Source: Megamerina dolium (taxonomy: Eukaryota > Arthropoda > Insecta > Diptera > Megamerinidae). Taken from it: a DNA stretch of 64,000 nucleotides. Shown here piece after piece: positions 33,160 through 43,167 of the stretch; positions within the stretch are counted from its first letter, which is position 1; the number at the start of each line of letters is the position of its first letter. The DNA lies in NCBI GenBank assembly GCA_963854835.1, contig OY978525.1:64512907-64576906 (forward strand). The letters run 5' to 3'. A program made the translations under genes and the position numbers. The notes beneath the pieces are model-generated. The model worked only from the letters and a program-made list of their open reading frames with translations. It ran no database searches and was not told where the DNA came from.

Positions 33160-34846
33160 TCGAAAAATTCAACCAGCTGCTCTCATTAGCTCTCAGCTCA
33201 GCCACCTGCACAAAGGTATGCAAGCAATCAAACTATAGCCCATACACACCAGCCGATATTGAATTGCTAGTAAGACAGAAAAGAATTCAAATCGGCCAAT
33301 TCTCACTGATTCCCCCATCCGTTTGAGTGACGGTAATTGGGCTAGAAGCAACTGTGAGAAGGGTTTGGCTTTTGCAAACCACCTAAAAAGTGTGTTTACA
33401 CCCAATGCACCCTCTTCACAGTCCTCATTACCAATATTAACTTCTCAACCTTGCTCAATAACGCTCAAAATTAAAAAAAAGGACATATTCAAAGCAATTT
33501 ATAAAGATTTAAACCCAAAAAAATCACCTGGTCCGGATAAAGTTACCGGTAAAATGATAAAAGAGCTACCTCCGGCTTCAGTAATTCATCTCATGCACAT
33601 TTTCAATGCTATCCTTCGTATTAAACACTATCCCAAATGCTGGAAAACTTCAAAAATTATTATGATAGCAAAACCAGGAAAAGACCCTACAAAAGTTGCA
33701 TCGTACAGACCTATCAGCCTCCTGCCTCTACTTTCTAAAGTATTCGAAAAGCTACTTGTCATGAATATAACTCCATTTATTAATCTTAACCAACTGATTC
33801 CTCAACATCAGTTTGGATTTAGAAAACAGCACGGCACAATAGAACAAGTCCACCGCATTGTAACTCTGATAAGGAACACTTTTGAAGAAAAAAAGTATTG
33901 CTCAGCTGTCTTTCTTGATATCACTCAAGCTTTCGATAAAGTATGGCACGATGGCCTTATTTACAAACTCAAACTATTACTGCCTGCAAATGTCTCCTCA
34001 TTGCTTAGTAGCTACCTCACGAAAAGACAATTTCTCGTACATCACAAGGATTACACAACAAATCCATTGGATATTCACGCTGGCGTTCCTCAAGGAAGCG
34101 TTTTGGGTCCCTTACTGTATCTCTTATACACTTCAGATATGCCCAACAATAACTATACATTCATATCGACCTTTGCTGATGATACGGCAATATTGTGCTC
34201 TCGCTCTAACCCCATAGAAGCTACTAAACTCCTGCAGACTCATGTCGATTCTCTCGAAATCTGGCTAGCAAAATGGCGTATAAAAGTCAATGAATCAAAG
34301 AGCGTACATGTAACCTTCACGCTAAGGCTAGATACATGTCCCCCACTTAAAATTAATGGCCAATCAGTTCCACAATGTTCCTCAACAAAGTACTTGGGTA
34401 TTCACCTCGACAGAAGGCTGACATGGAAAAATCACATAGAGGCAAAGAAAACTCAGATCAAGCTTAAAATGAATCAGTTATGGTGGCTGTTACACAAAAG
34501 ATCAAAGTTGAATCTTGAATACAAAGTGCTATTATATAAAGCAATCCTGAAACCAATCTGGACTTATGGTATTCAGTTTTGGGGCACCGCATCTCCCTCT
34601 AATATCGAAAAATTGCAGCGAATACAATCCAAGTGTCTGCGAATTATTGTAAACGCGCCTTGGTATATGAGGAACGTTAACATCCATCGAGATTTAAATG
34701 TATCCACAATTTCTGAGGAAGTTGCAATGTCCTGCAGAAGCTACATTCAAAAATTACACAATCATCCGAATCCCCTTGCTAGGCAATTGTTGCTGAGCAA
34801 GGGGCATCGTCGATTAAAAAGAAAAGACACACTGAATATGCTGTAA
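33160..34846 (+). pseudogene. Jockey-type ORF2, linker and reverse transcriptase
   Basis: After the stop the linker resumes (TALEKFNQLLSLALS) and loses roughly 170 bp at about 33282, relative to the second copy, which changes the frame. RT is then open from 33323: KKSPGPDKVTGKMIKEL, ASYRPISLLPLLSKVFEKLL, VFLDITQAFDKVWHDGL, GVPQGSVLGPLLYLLYTSD and STFADDTAIL, with the FADD catalytic pair intact. It ends RRLKRKDTLNML at 34846. No RNase H domain. Confidence 0.85.
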
Positions 34847-35011
34847 AATTGCTACATCTCGCGACTCACCAAATTGTGATGGAACGTAGGGGATATCACA
34901 TAGTTTTATTTAGTTTGTAAGATTTTAATACTTATTGTTAGTTTCTTATATTTAAGAAAGATTCAATAAAAAAAAATAAGCTAACAAAAAAAAAAAAAAA
35001 AAAAAAAAAAA

Positions 35012-36123
35012 ACGTTTTGAAACTGCACAAAGCACTTTACGGTTTGAAGCAAAGCGGCCGTGAATGGAACAAGAAGCTGGGCGGTGTTTTGCGTAATATT
35101 GGGTTCATACCAGGTGAGAGCGATCCATGTGTCTATACGCGAAATGGGTCAAATACATATAATATCATTGCCGTATATGTTGATGACCTTTTATTTGCAA
35201 GTACTTCCAGAGATGAATTGAATGAGATAAAGGTACAAATTGCTAAATATTTTGATGTAGTCGATGGTGGCACCTTGACTCATTTCCTGGGTATGGAAAT
35301 GTGCAGAAAAGGCGCTACGGGTCCAGTTACTGTGTGTCAGCAACAATATATATTGGATCTATTGAAGCAATATGGTATGGATGAGTGCAAAGGGGCTTCA
35401 ACACCGTTACCACCGAACTTTCAAGTTAGTTGCAAGAGCGAGTGCTGCAAAAAGGTGGATGCTACTAACTATCAGTCTATAGTAGGGGCACTCATGTACT
35501 TGGGCTTGTCAACGAGACCAGATATCCTCCATTCGGTCACAAAATTAGCACAGTGCAACGTTGATCCACACACAGAGCATGAGGCAGCTTTAAAGCATAT
35601 CCTACGTTACTTAAAGCAAACTGTGTCCTACAAGCTGCATTATGTGAAATCACAGAAGCCAATCGAGGGTTTCGTAGATGCTGACTGGGCAGGTGATGAA
35701 ACTGACAGGAAATCGTTTACTGGGTACGCGTTCATCGTAGCCAATTGTGTTTTTTCATGGCAATCCCAGAAACAGAGCGTTGTTGCACTAAGCAGCACCG
35801 AAGCGGAATACATTGGCTTAACAGCAATAGGTAAAGAAGCCGAGTATTTACATAAGCTGCTGAAGGATATGGGTTTCAAGATGAATGAAGCGATGACTAT
35901 TCACAGCGATAACCAAAGCGCACAGCATCTCGTACGTAATCCAACTTACCATGCAAGGAGAAAGCACATAGATGTGCGATATCATTATATTCGGGAAATT
36001 TATAAAACTAACAAAATCAAATTGAATTATTTAGGCACTAATGAGATGATTGCCGACATACTAACCAAAAATGTACAGAGAATTAAGCACCAAAGGTTTG
36101 TTAGAGAAATGGGACTTTATTGA
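35012..36123 (+). pseudogene. copia RT second part and RNase H
   Basis: Continues the copia frame after the LINE: KLHKALYGLKQSGREWNKKL, then IIAVYVDDLLFAST (YVDD catalytic box), LGMEMCRKG, ALMYLGLSTRPDI and ADWAGDETDRKSFTGY. RNase H shows ALSSTEAEYIGL and a C-terminal DILTKNVQRIKHQRF. All catalytic motifs are intact; only the LINE insertion interrupts it. Confidence 0.9.
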
Positions 36124-36234
36124 AAAAAGGTAACATGAATTTTCCTTTTTGATTAACTTGTCTATTGAAATGAAGTACATATTGAAAATGAAATATTTAA
36201 AGAAAAATGTGAACACAGAGATATATCCTGAATT

Positions 36235-36243
36235 GAGGAGGAG
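36235..36243 (+). promoter_or_regulatory. copia polypurine tract
   Basis: gaggaggag lies directly before the 3' LTR; plus-strand DNA synthesis primer. Confidence 0.7.
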
Positions 36244-36414
36244 TGTTGAAATGCAATACTAAATACATCTCTGTGTAGAATTGTCAAAAAAGAAAAAACA
36301 TACATACATATATTTATATATACGTGCTTAGCGCATTGACTTATTGTAACTTAGTTTTTAGTTCTTAATAAACCGTACAACGCGAAACATATAAGCTGCG
36401 TTTCTTTGCTAACA
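36244..36414 (+). repeat. copia 3' LTR
   Basis: Same length as the 5' LTR, with three transitions between the two. Followed by Maverick polB sequence. Confidence 0.9.
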
Positions 36415-37300
36415 GATTTTACTGCTGAAAAATACTTTTTCGTATGTTCGTGAAGCGAACTATTTCCTTCAGAAATATATTCACTTTGGGAGTAGATTCT
36501 AAATCAGCATATAAAACATATGGATGAAATAATTCTGCACCGTTTGAATTATATTCTAAAATGTTTTGACCTTCTTTAGGTAACTATATATTGAAATATG
36601 TCGAAATATGTCAATAACATATTTTTTATGTTCTTCTAATTTATTTAAAGATTTACATTTCCTAAAACATTTATAACAAATATGTAAACGCTAATTTTGA
36701 TGGTGAATTTTACCATATATTTTATATTTATTTGTATCTTCTAAATATAAAATATTAATATGATGTTTATTAATATTAATATTAAAAGATTTACTTTTAT
36801 ACAATAATTGAATTTGTTTAATTGTATCTTTTTCTTCAGAATTGAAATAATAAAAGTTCATGGTGATATTCAAATAATTTCTTCTAATTTCTTAACATTT
36901 TCTTTATTAACTTCAATTGGATAAGTTATATTTAAGTTTTTAAAATTTTCATCATTTAACATGTCTTCAAAATATTTTTTATATTTAGTTGGTCTTTGTG
37001 GATCTTTAGTTATTTAATTTTGGTGTATACAATATAAGATACAATATAACACACAATAGCTGTCATAATTTTTAATATTTATACAATTTTTATTTGTGAA
37101 TGGAATATATGACCCATCTGAAATACGCTGACTTTTATCTCCTGAAACAATTGTTTTTACTATTTTTACAAACTCCCATCCAATTCCTGCTTTATTAATT
37201 CCATAAAAACTGTTACATAGTTCATCCATCATGATATCAAATTTCTGTTTAATATTTATTTTATTAATGTTATGTGTCTTAGACCGATACCAAAAGACCA
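36415..37300 (-). pseudogene. Maverick DNA polymerase B, N-terminal part
   Basis: Minus strand from about 37300: GIGWEFVKIVKTIVS, SDGSYIPFTNKNCINIKNYD and CVLYCILYCIH, the N-terminal domain of Maverick-type polB. Next come KYKKYFEDMLND and ITYPIEVNKENVKKLEE, then (36873-36691) INKHHINILYLED, and HPYVLYADLES at about 36495-36522, the exonuclease motif I. Directly after this motif the double-hairpin array 36446-36493 is translated in frame (TPKVNIFLKEIVRFTNI). The gene then breaks at the copia insertion and resumes at 27588. Several stops. Confidence 0.7.
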
Positions 37301-37442
37301 GATTCATTTCTCTTTTTCTCATTGGCGTGTTCTGGTTATCGTCTATTTCTTGTCGTTCGTATCGATGCTGCCAACATTCGTGTTATTCACAATAGTGCCA
37401 GTCACAATAATTATGAGTAACCAACCATCGATACTCGTTACA
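37290..37442 (-). repeat. LTR fragment related to the LTR at 62916-63343
   Basis: Shares long stretches with 63215-63343: ctcattggcgtgttctggtt against ctcgttggcttgttctggtt, gatgctgccaa, gatgagtaaccaac-like text, and the same end atactcgttaca. It lies between the polB N-terminus and sequence that may be its 5' region. Confidence 0.7.
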
Positions 37443-37820
37443 CTATTAAGATGTCGCTTTTTATGTTTCTGAAGAATTTCTTTACCACAGTCCCATACAA
37501 TCCTTTTATTTTTTTATGGTAATTTATTACGATATTTATATTTTTCATTAAAACATTATTTACACCATCCAGGGCGAACTGTACTATATTAATAATAATT
37601 ATGGTGTTAATAACATTTTAACACCATTAACTATACGATGATACAGTCTTTGTTTTTCTGGAACTTCTCCCATTTTAACTTTGCAGATTTATTACTAAAA
37701 TAATGTTATTTTTAAAGCTTTTTCCTTCGATACCATAAACGATTCGTTTCACTAATTATATTTTTGAAGAAAATCGTTTGGCAAAAGTCAAATAAGATTA
37801 TCAGTTCACTTCACGATCGT
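37443..37820. other. Maverick spacer or decayed coding DNA
   Basis: No certain ORF. A small palindrome, ggtgttaa...ttaacacc, lies near 37600-37623. Minus-strand text near 37670 (MGEVPEKQRLYHRIVNGV) might be the start of a gene but ends quickly. Confidence 0.25.
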
Positions 37821-38560
37821 TTAATCTAATTCTAATTTTTCATTTCTAAAATCAATTAAATTATTGTCTTGATCAACTATTGGAATATTTATATTTGTAA
37901 TTGTATTTGTATTTATAGGATAATAAATTAAATTTCTTGGTATCTCATTTATTTTTTCACCAGGTTTATCATCAATAAAAAATTCATGAATAATATTTAT
38001 TTGTCTATTATTCTCATAACTACCAGATGCAATATTACATTTTATTCTATTTGAATTACCATTCATAATATTTACTGGCAAATCTAATGAAACTAATGTA
38101 TTAGGTTAAATAATTTGTTTACTAAAACCCAATAAAGAAGCAATAGAATTTTCTTGTGTAAAGTCAATTGTATAATTACTTTTAATTTCAACTTTTAATG
38201 TTGTCATATTTGGTTTAATAACAATACCATCAATTCTTTCTTTAATAAAGTTATTTATTTCATTAATTTCATATGATCCTTCAGAGACAAATTCACTTCG
38301 TGAACCCTTTTCTTCGGAAATGTGTTCGCTTTGCTAACCGTTGACTATGTCAACCTGTGAACTGTGTTCCCGGTCTCTTTCAGAAATATAATGTAAAAAT
38401 TATTTTTTAACTTTTCAGATATATTTGGAATAGAATTAAAAGTAGAAAAATTAGGCAAGCACATTTCATAATTAGAGTTATCATTGAATTTTATTGGTTC
38501 GTCAAAATCGCAAGAAATTATTGATGAATTTTCATCTAATGAAATGGTGGCATTATTCAA
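37821..38560 (-). pseudogene. Maverick penton-like minor capsid protein
   Basis: Start at 38560: MNNATISLDENSSIISCDFD, then YEMCLPNFSTFNSIPNI, the N-terminal pattern of Maverick/adintovirus minor capsid (penton-like) proteins. It continues after the hairpin array with GSYEINEINNFIKERID, IKPNMTTLKVEI and IDFTQENSIASLLGFS. A stop near 38108 follows, then VNIMNGNSNRIKCNIASGSY and the C-terminal FFIDDKPGEKI, IPRNLIYYPINTNTITNI and LIDFRNEKLELD. Seven hairpins (38274-38387) sit between the NFYI and SYEI segments. Their frame is open except for one stop caused by a single arm substitution. Encodes a virion vertex protein by homology. Confidence 0.7.
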
Positions 38561-38599
38561 TTAAGTAAAAATTTTAAACAAAGATGACCACATGTAATT

Positions 38600-38880
38600 T
38601 CAAATATTTCTTGGTCAATATTATAATTAAAATTTTTTCATTGGATTTAAAATATTTTTCAACTAATATAGGTCATTTATTTAAAGCAAATCATAATATA
38701 CGATATAATTATTTTTATTTTTATATGCTATCCAATGAGTACCATTACCATTATTATCTAAATTTATTATTCCACATTCTATATCTTTTATCTTTTTTGG
38801 TAATCTACCTTTCATAAAAACACCTGTAAAATTTGGAATATTGAATTTTCTAGCATATTTTTAAAAATCATAATTACATT
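38600..38880 (-). pseudogene. Maverick adenain-like cysteine protease
   Basis: Pieces in shifted minus-strand frames: KFYRCFYERQITKK / NFTGVFMKGRLPKKIKDIEC near 38790-38850, IINLDNNGNGTHWIAYKNK near 38730-38780 and a following YYDLL. The GTHW-Y box holds the catalytic His of adenain/Ulp1-type virion maturation proteases. The C-terminal catalytic Cys region was not recognised. It lies immediately upstream of the penton-like gene on the same strand, as in other Mavericks. Frameshifted. Confidence 0.6.
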
Positions 38881-38885
38881 TTGTT

Positions 38886-39202
38886 TGCTGCTTGAGAGAC
38901 CATGGTCGCAGCCATTCTACCTACCTACTGTTTTATATGATAGTGATAGTTCTTTTTTTTTTTTTGGAATGTGTATTATTAAAAAAACTTATCAAATAAT
39001 GTTATATTAAATGTTTAGAGGATTTTAAAGAATTTGATTTTTTTATTTTATTTTAAAATTAATGCAAACTTACAGAACTTAAGGAATGTGATTTTTTATA
39101 TGTAATATTAGTGACTATTTGTCTACCTAGTTGTGAATAAAATTGTTTCTGTTCCTCCAAAATGACACAACTTATAAAGATGATGATGATAAAAGTCATA
39201 TA
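38886..39202. other. Spacer between Maverick and rosa copy A
   Basis: AT-rich with a T-run at 38953-38965. No ORF or repeat end recognised; the Maverick break must lie here. Confidence 0.3.
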
Positions 39203-39877
39203 TAAAGGGTTATGCATTTCGCGGTTTCAAAAGTATAGGGCTAGAATTCGACATCTGTCAAACTGAGTTGTTAAAACAATTTCTTTCTTTTTCAGTTCAA
39301 AGTCTGACATTTGCGAAAATGGATCGCTTAACTATCGCACAACGCATTAAAATTGTAAAAACCTACTACAAAAATGGTGATTCTGCCACAGCCACATATC
39401 GTGCTTTAAGAGGAGATTATGGTTTACATAATCGTCCAACTACGCAAGCAATTGGCAAAATTGTGAAGAAATATAAAGAGACTGGATCGGTTACAGATAT
39501 TGTAAGGCCTGTGCATCATCGTTTCGCTCGTACCACCGAAAATATCGCTGCTGTAAGTGAAAGTGTTGCCGAAGACCCGAATGTGTCGATTCCTCGTCGT
39601 TCTCAGGAATTAGGACTGTCTTACGGCACATTATGGCGTATTTTGCATTTGGATCTACACCTACATCCATATAAAATCCAGCTCACACAACAACTGAAGC
39701 CAGCTGACCATTCACAACGTCGTAGATACGTCGAATGGGTGCTTGAACAACAGGCGCTTTTTCGAACAAAATTTTCTTCAGCGACGAAGCACATTTCTCA
39801 CTCGGTGGGTATGTTAACAAACAAAATTGTCGTATTTGGGGTTCTGAGAATCCTCAAGTAATTGAAGAGAGGCCACT

Positions 39878-42800
39878 TCTTCTTCTTATGTGGCCACAAC
39901 AACCGAATATCGAATTAGGCCGAAAATAACATGCTTCGCCAGCCATCTCTGTTCTTCGCTAGCTGGCGCCAGTTAGAAATTCCAAGCGCCGTCAGGTTCT
40001 CCAGTACTTGATCTTTCCACCGGAGGTTTGGTCTTCCTCTTCTGCGTCGTCCTCCAGCGGGTTCCGAATATAACACCTTCTTAGCTGGAGCGTGTTCTTC
40101 CATTCGCTCGACATGACCTAGCCAGCGCAGCCGCTGGATTTTGATGCGCTTTACTATGTCAATACCGGCATACAGCTCGTACAGCTCGTACCTTATTCGG
40201 TACTCGCCACCAACGCAAATAGGTCCAAAGATCCTGCGTCGGAGGTGGAAATTGTCCAGGATTCAGCGCCATATGTTAGGACAGGCATGATGAGAGACTT
40301 CTAGAGTGTAGTTTTCGTTCTTCGAGAGAGGGCTCGACTTCTCAATTGCTTACTCAGCCCAAAGTAACACCTGTAGCAAGAGTTATCCTACGCATGATCT
40401 CCAAGCTGACGTCATTACTGCTGTTAATGCTGGTTCCAAGATAGACAAAGTCCTTTACTACTTCAAAAGCGTAGTTGTCAACAGTCCAAGACGCCGGGAC
40501 TCTTTGTTTGTTGACACTAGATACTTCGTCTTGCCCTCGTTCACCATGAGACCCATCCGACGCGACTCTCTTTCCAACTCTGAGAATGCTGCACTGACTG
40601 CTCGCGTGTTCATGCCGATTATGTCAATATCGTCGGCATACGCTAACAGCATGACACTTTTGTTAAAGATAGTGCCATTATGTCGTAGATCAGCAGCTCG
40701 TATTATTTTCTCCATAATAAGATTGAAGAAGTCGCACGATAACGAATCACCTTGTCTGAAACCTCGTTCGGTATTAAACGGTGCGGAGAGGTCCTTCCCA
40801 ATTTTCACTGCACAACGGGAGTTATGCAGTGTCATTCTACAAAGTCGAATGAGCTTTGCAGGAATATCGAACTCAGATATTGTTGCGTAGAGGTAATCCC
40901 TTACCGGACTGTCGAAAGCGGCTTTATAATCAACAAATAGGTGGTCTGTGTCGATCTGTTTTTCTTGGGTCTTCTCCAGGATTTGGCGCAGTGTGAAAAT
41001 CTGGTCGATGGTGGATTTACCAGGTCTGAAGCCACACTGATAAGGTCCAATCAGGTTGCTGAGCATAGGCTTCAACCTTTCACACAGTACGCTCGATAGA
41101 ACCTTGTATGCGATGCTCAGGAGACTTATTCCACGGTAGTTGGCGCAAATTGTGGGGTCTCCTTTTTTATGTACAGGACAGAGAACACTGAGCCTCCAAT
41201 CATCAGGCATGCTTTCATCCGACCATATTCTGCTTATGAGCTGGTGCATGCGGGTGAGCAGCTCGTCGCCTCCGGTCTTAAGCAACTCGGCAGGCAGGCC
41301 ATCAGCACCTGCAGCTTTGTTGTTCTTCAGCCTTAAAATGGCCGTTTCAACCTCGTCAAAGTCGGGTGGTGGAACATCAACACCATCATCTGTAATTGGG
41401 GTTATCGGGCAATCCTCTCCACTGTTCATAGCATCGCCATTCAGTAACGTGGAGAAGTGTTCCCTCCATAGGCTCAGTACACTCTGGACATCTGTAACCA
41501 GATTCCCATTTCCATCAGGGCAAGAAGAGGCTCTGGGATTTAAACCTCCACTTAGGCGCTTGATCTTTTCCAAGAATTTTCGAGTCTCATTCTTGTCGGT
41601 ACACATCTCTATCTCCTCACACTCACGTCTTTCCAACTCCCTTTTCTTGCGCCTGAAAAGACGTCTCTCTGCACTCCTTTTCTCTCTATACCGCTCCTTA
41701 ACAGCTCGCGTTACGCCTGCACGCAGGGTTTTTCTGTAGGCGGCGTCTTTCTCTGCGGTAGCGTCGCGACACTCCTGATCATACCACTTATTCCTCAGAG
41801 GCCGGTAGTAACCGATTACCTCCTCGGCAGCAGTAGTAATGGAATGGGATATATGTGTCCACCGTGCGCATGTATCATCAAGTGGGGGAGTGTTCTGCAT
41901 AAGCAGGTCCGATAGTCGAGTGGAAAATGCATCTGCTGTCTCTGGTGATTGCAGCTTACTGACGTGGAGCTTTCTCTGTGTGGGACTTCTCTTGTTGTTT
42001 GCGACACATAAACGTGTGCACACCTTAGCTGCAACAAGGTAGTGATCCGAGTCGATGTTGGCACCACGGATCGATTTCACGTCCATCACACTGGAAGCAT
42101 GCCTTCCGTCAATCACCACATGATCAATTTGGTTACTTGTACGTTGATCTGGAGACAGCCATGTCGCTTTGTGGATATCGAGATGCTGGAATCTGGTACC
42201 ACCAATTACCATGTTTCGTGCTGTGGCGAAGTCGATCAGCCTCATTCCGTTATCGGAGGTGTTCTGGTGGAGGCTGAATTTTCCGACAGTTGGACCAAAG
42301 GTACCTTCCTTGCCCACCCTAGCATTAAAGTCGCCAAGCACGATTTTGATATCGTGGCGGGGGCAGCGGTCATAAGCTTCTTCGACGCGCTGAAAGAAGC
42401 CCTCCTTGGTCACATTGTCCTTCTCATCCGTCGGAGCGTGGGCACATATAAGGCTGATGTTGAAAAATTTTGCCTTGATGCGGATTGTGGCCAGCCGTTC
42501 GTTCACAGGCGTGAACTGTGAGACAAGATGTCGTAGTCTATTGCTGACCAAAAATCCACATCCTAATTCGTGCCTTTCAGCATGGCAACTGCAGTAGATG
42601 TCACAGGACGCTCTTTTGGAGCAGCCCTGTACCGTCCATCGCATTTCCTGGAGAGCGGTGATGTCAGCTCTGTATTTTTCGAGGACATCAACCAGCTGGA
42701 TAGAGGCACCCTCCCTATAAAGGGATCGGACATTCCAGGTGCATATCCGTAAATCGTTGTCATTTTTTCGTTTGCGGGGGTCATCAACAAAAGCGGTAGT

Positions 42801-43167
42801 CCTTATCAGAGGCATATTTGTTTTTTTCATTGGGGGGTTTTTTTATGTGGCGGGTCCCAAACCCAACGCACAACCTCTAACCGAGGAGATTTTCGCCACT
42901 CACTTCAGCCGCCTCCCAGCGGGTGCCAGGAAGGGTCGCCACATGAAGGGCCCCCATTAATAATAATGAAAGCGCCATCACATAGTAAGCAGAGCAAGCT
43001 ATATGACTACCCGTCATTAACAAATAAAGGTATCATCACATAGCGCTCATATCAAACTACATGACAGCCAGTGAGTTGACTTGCGATGAGTTCAACAAGG
43101 ATTGCGCTAGCCCCACCCGGTTGAGGCAGTTAGGCACGTTACCTTGCGAAAACACCACCAGACCACC
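39878..43167 (-). mobile_element. RTE-clade LINE, nearly complete
   Basis: Flanked by gaagagaggccact at 39864-39877 and 43168-43181, a perfect 14-bp duplication inside the rosa transposase gene. The 3' end (left) finishes ataagaagaaga, a short simple-repeat tail typical of RTE. About 3.3 kb, with a 5' UTR of roughly 330 bp. A truncated sibling lies at 20897-21734. Confidence 0.9.
39915..42830 (-). pseudogene. RTE endonuclease-reverse transcriptase (one large frame, 3' frameshifts)
   Basis: The frame 42830-40458 encodes 790 residues. Endonuclease: LRICTWNVRSLYREG, ITALQEMRW, KIVLGDFNARVGKEG, HKATWLSPDQRTSNQIDHVV, NIDSDHYLVAA. RT: LKNNKAAGADGLPAELLK, DDWRLSVLCPVHKKGDP, CANYRGISLLSIAYKVLSS, CGFRPGKSTIDQIFTLRQIL, LFVDYKAAFDS, GFRQGDSLSCDFFNLIME and LLAYADDIDIIGM. 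All endonuclease and RT catalytic motifs are intact. A 10-bp deletion near 40489, seen by comparison with 21549-21558, ends the frame early. The C-terminal part continues in other frames to a final HAPAKKVLYSEPAGGRRRRG / NLRWKDQVLENLTALGI block at 40103-39915. Confidence 0.88.

Larger units (their letters stand above)
30689..35011 (+). mobile_element. Jockey-type LINE, copy 1 (full-length, inserted in copia)
   Basis: Flanked by acgttttgaaac at 30677-30688 and 35012-35023, a perfect 12-bp duplication, with a poly(A) tail of about 26 (34986-35011). It contains ORF1, ORF2 pieces and a 3' UTR. The first 55 bases are (ATA)n-like. A close relative lies at 45097-49130 on the minus strand. Confidence 0.95.
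27589..36414 (+). mobile_element. Ty1/copia LTR retrotransposon (about 4.5 kb without the nested LINE)
   Basis: Both 171-bp LTRs, a primer-binding site, a single gag-pol frame and a polypurine tract are present. Flanks are ggttt (27584-27588) and gattt (36415-36419), a 5-bp duplication with one change. The LTRs differ at three positions, all transitions. A Jockey-type LINE at 30689-35011 splits the RT. It inserted into the Maverick polB exonuclease region, so it is younger than that element. Confidence 0.9.
20842..38387. repeat. Dispersed 33-nt double-hairpin elements (about 18 loci)
   Basis: Each unit is two 15-nt palindromes separated by one base: one like GTTTCCtttGGAAAC, one like GTTCACtttGTGAAC, repeating with a 33-nt period when arrayed. 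Loci seen: 20842-20872; 20875 onward (split by the RTE, resuming to 21759); 21904-21934; 22436-22532; 23374-23404; 23993-24023; 24235-24265; 24449-24479; 24663-24677; 24707-24737; 25010-25040; 25108-25171; 25878-25908; 26724-26738; 26838-26868; 27422-27440 (weak); 36446-36493; 38274-38387. Arm changes are often compensated (AATTACtttGTAATT, GTTGACtatGTCAAC). I saw none in the copia, Jockey, RTE, rosa or host DNA. Confidence 0.8.
20840..38885. mobile_element. Degenerate Maverick/Polinton element with nested insertions
   Basis: Recognisable genes, in order: integrase (minus), a plus-strand protein with Maverick-type motifs in pieces, a coiled-coil ORF (plus), family B DNA polymerase (minus, two parts), penton-like minor capsid (minus) and adenain-like protease (minus). 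This gene set defines self-synthesising Maverick/Polinton/adintovirus-type elements. An RTE LINE (20897-21734), a copia element (27589-36414, containing a Jockey element) and an LTR fragment (about 37290-37442) interrupt it. Major capsid, packaging ATPase and the long terminal inverted repeats were not found. Boundaries are the outermost recognised motifs. AT content is higher than in the surrounding LINEs. Confidence 0.8.

Noticed and set aside
20842..38387. Hairpin repeats as a CRISPR array
   Set aside because: Units are adjacent palindromes without unique spacers of constant length, dispersed in a eukaryotic element, with no cas genes.
41140..41739. 199-codon plus-strand ORF and several neighbours at 40504-42790
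   Set aside because: Antisense shadows of the RTE endonuclease/RT frame, which carries the real motifs.
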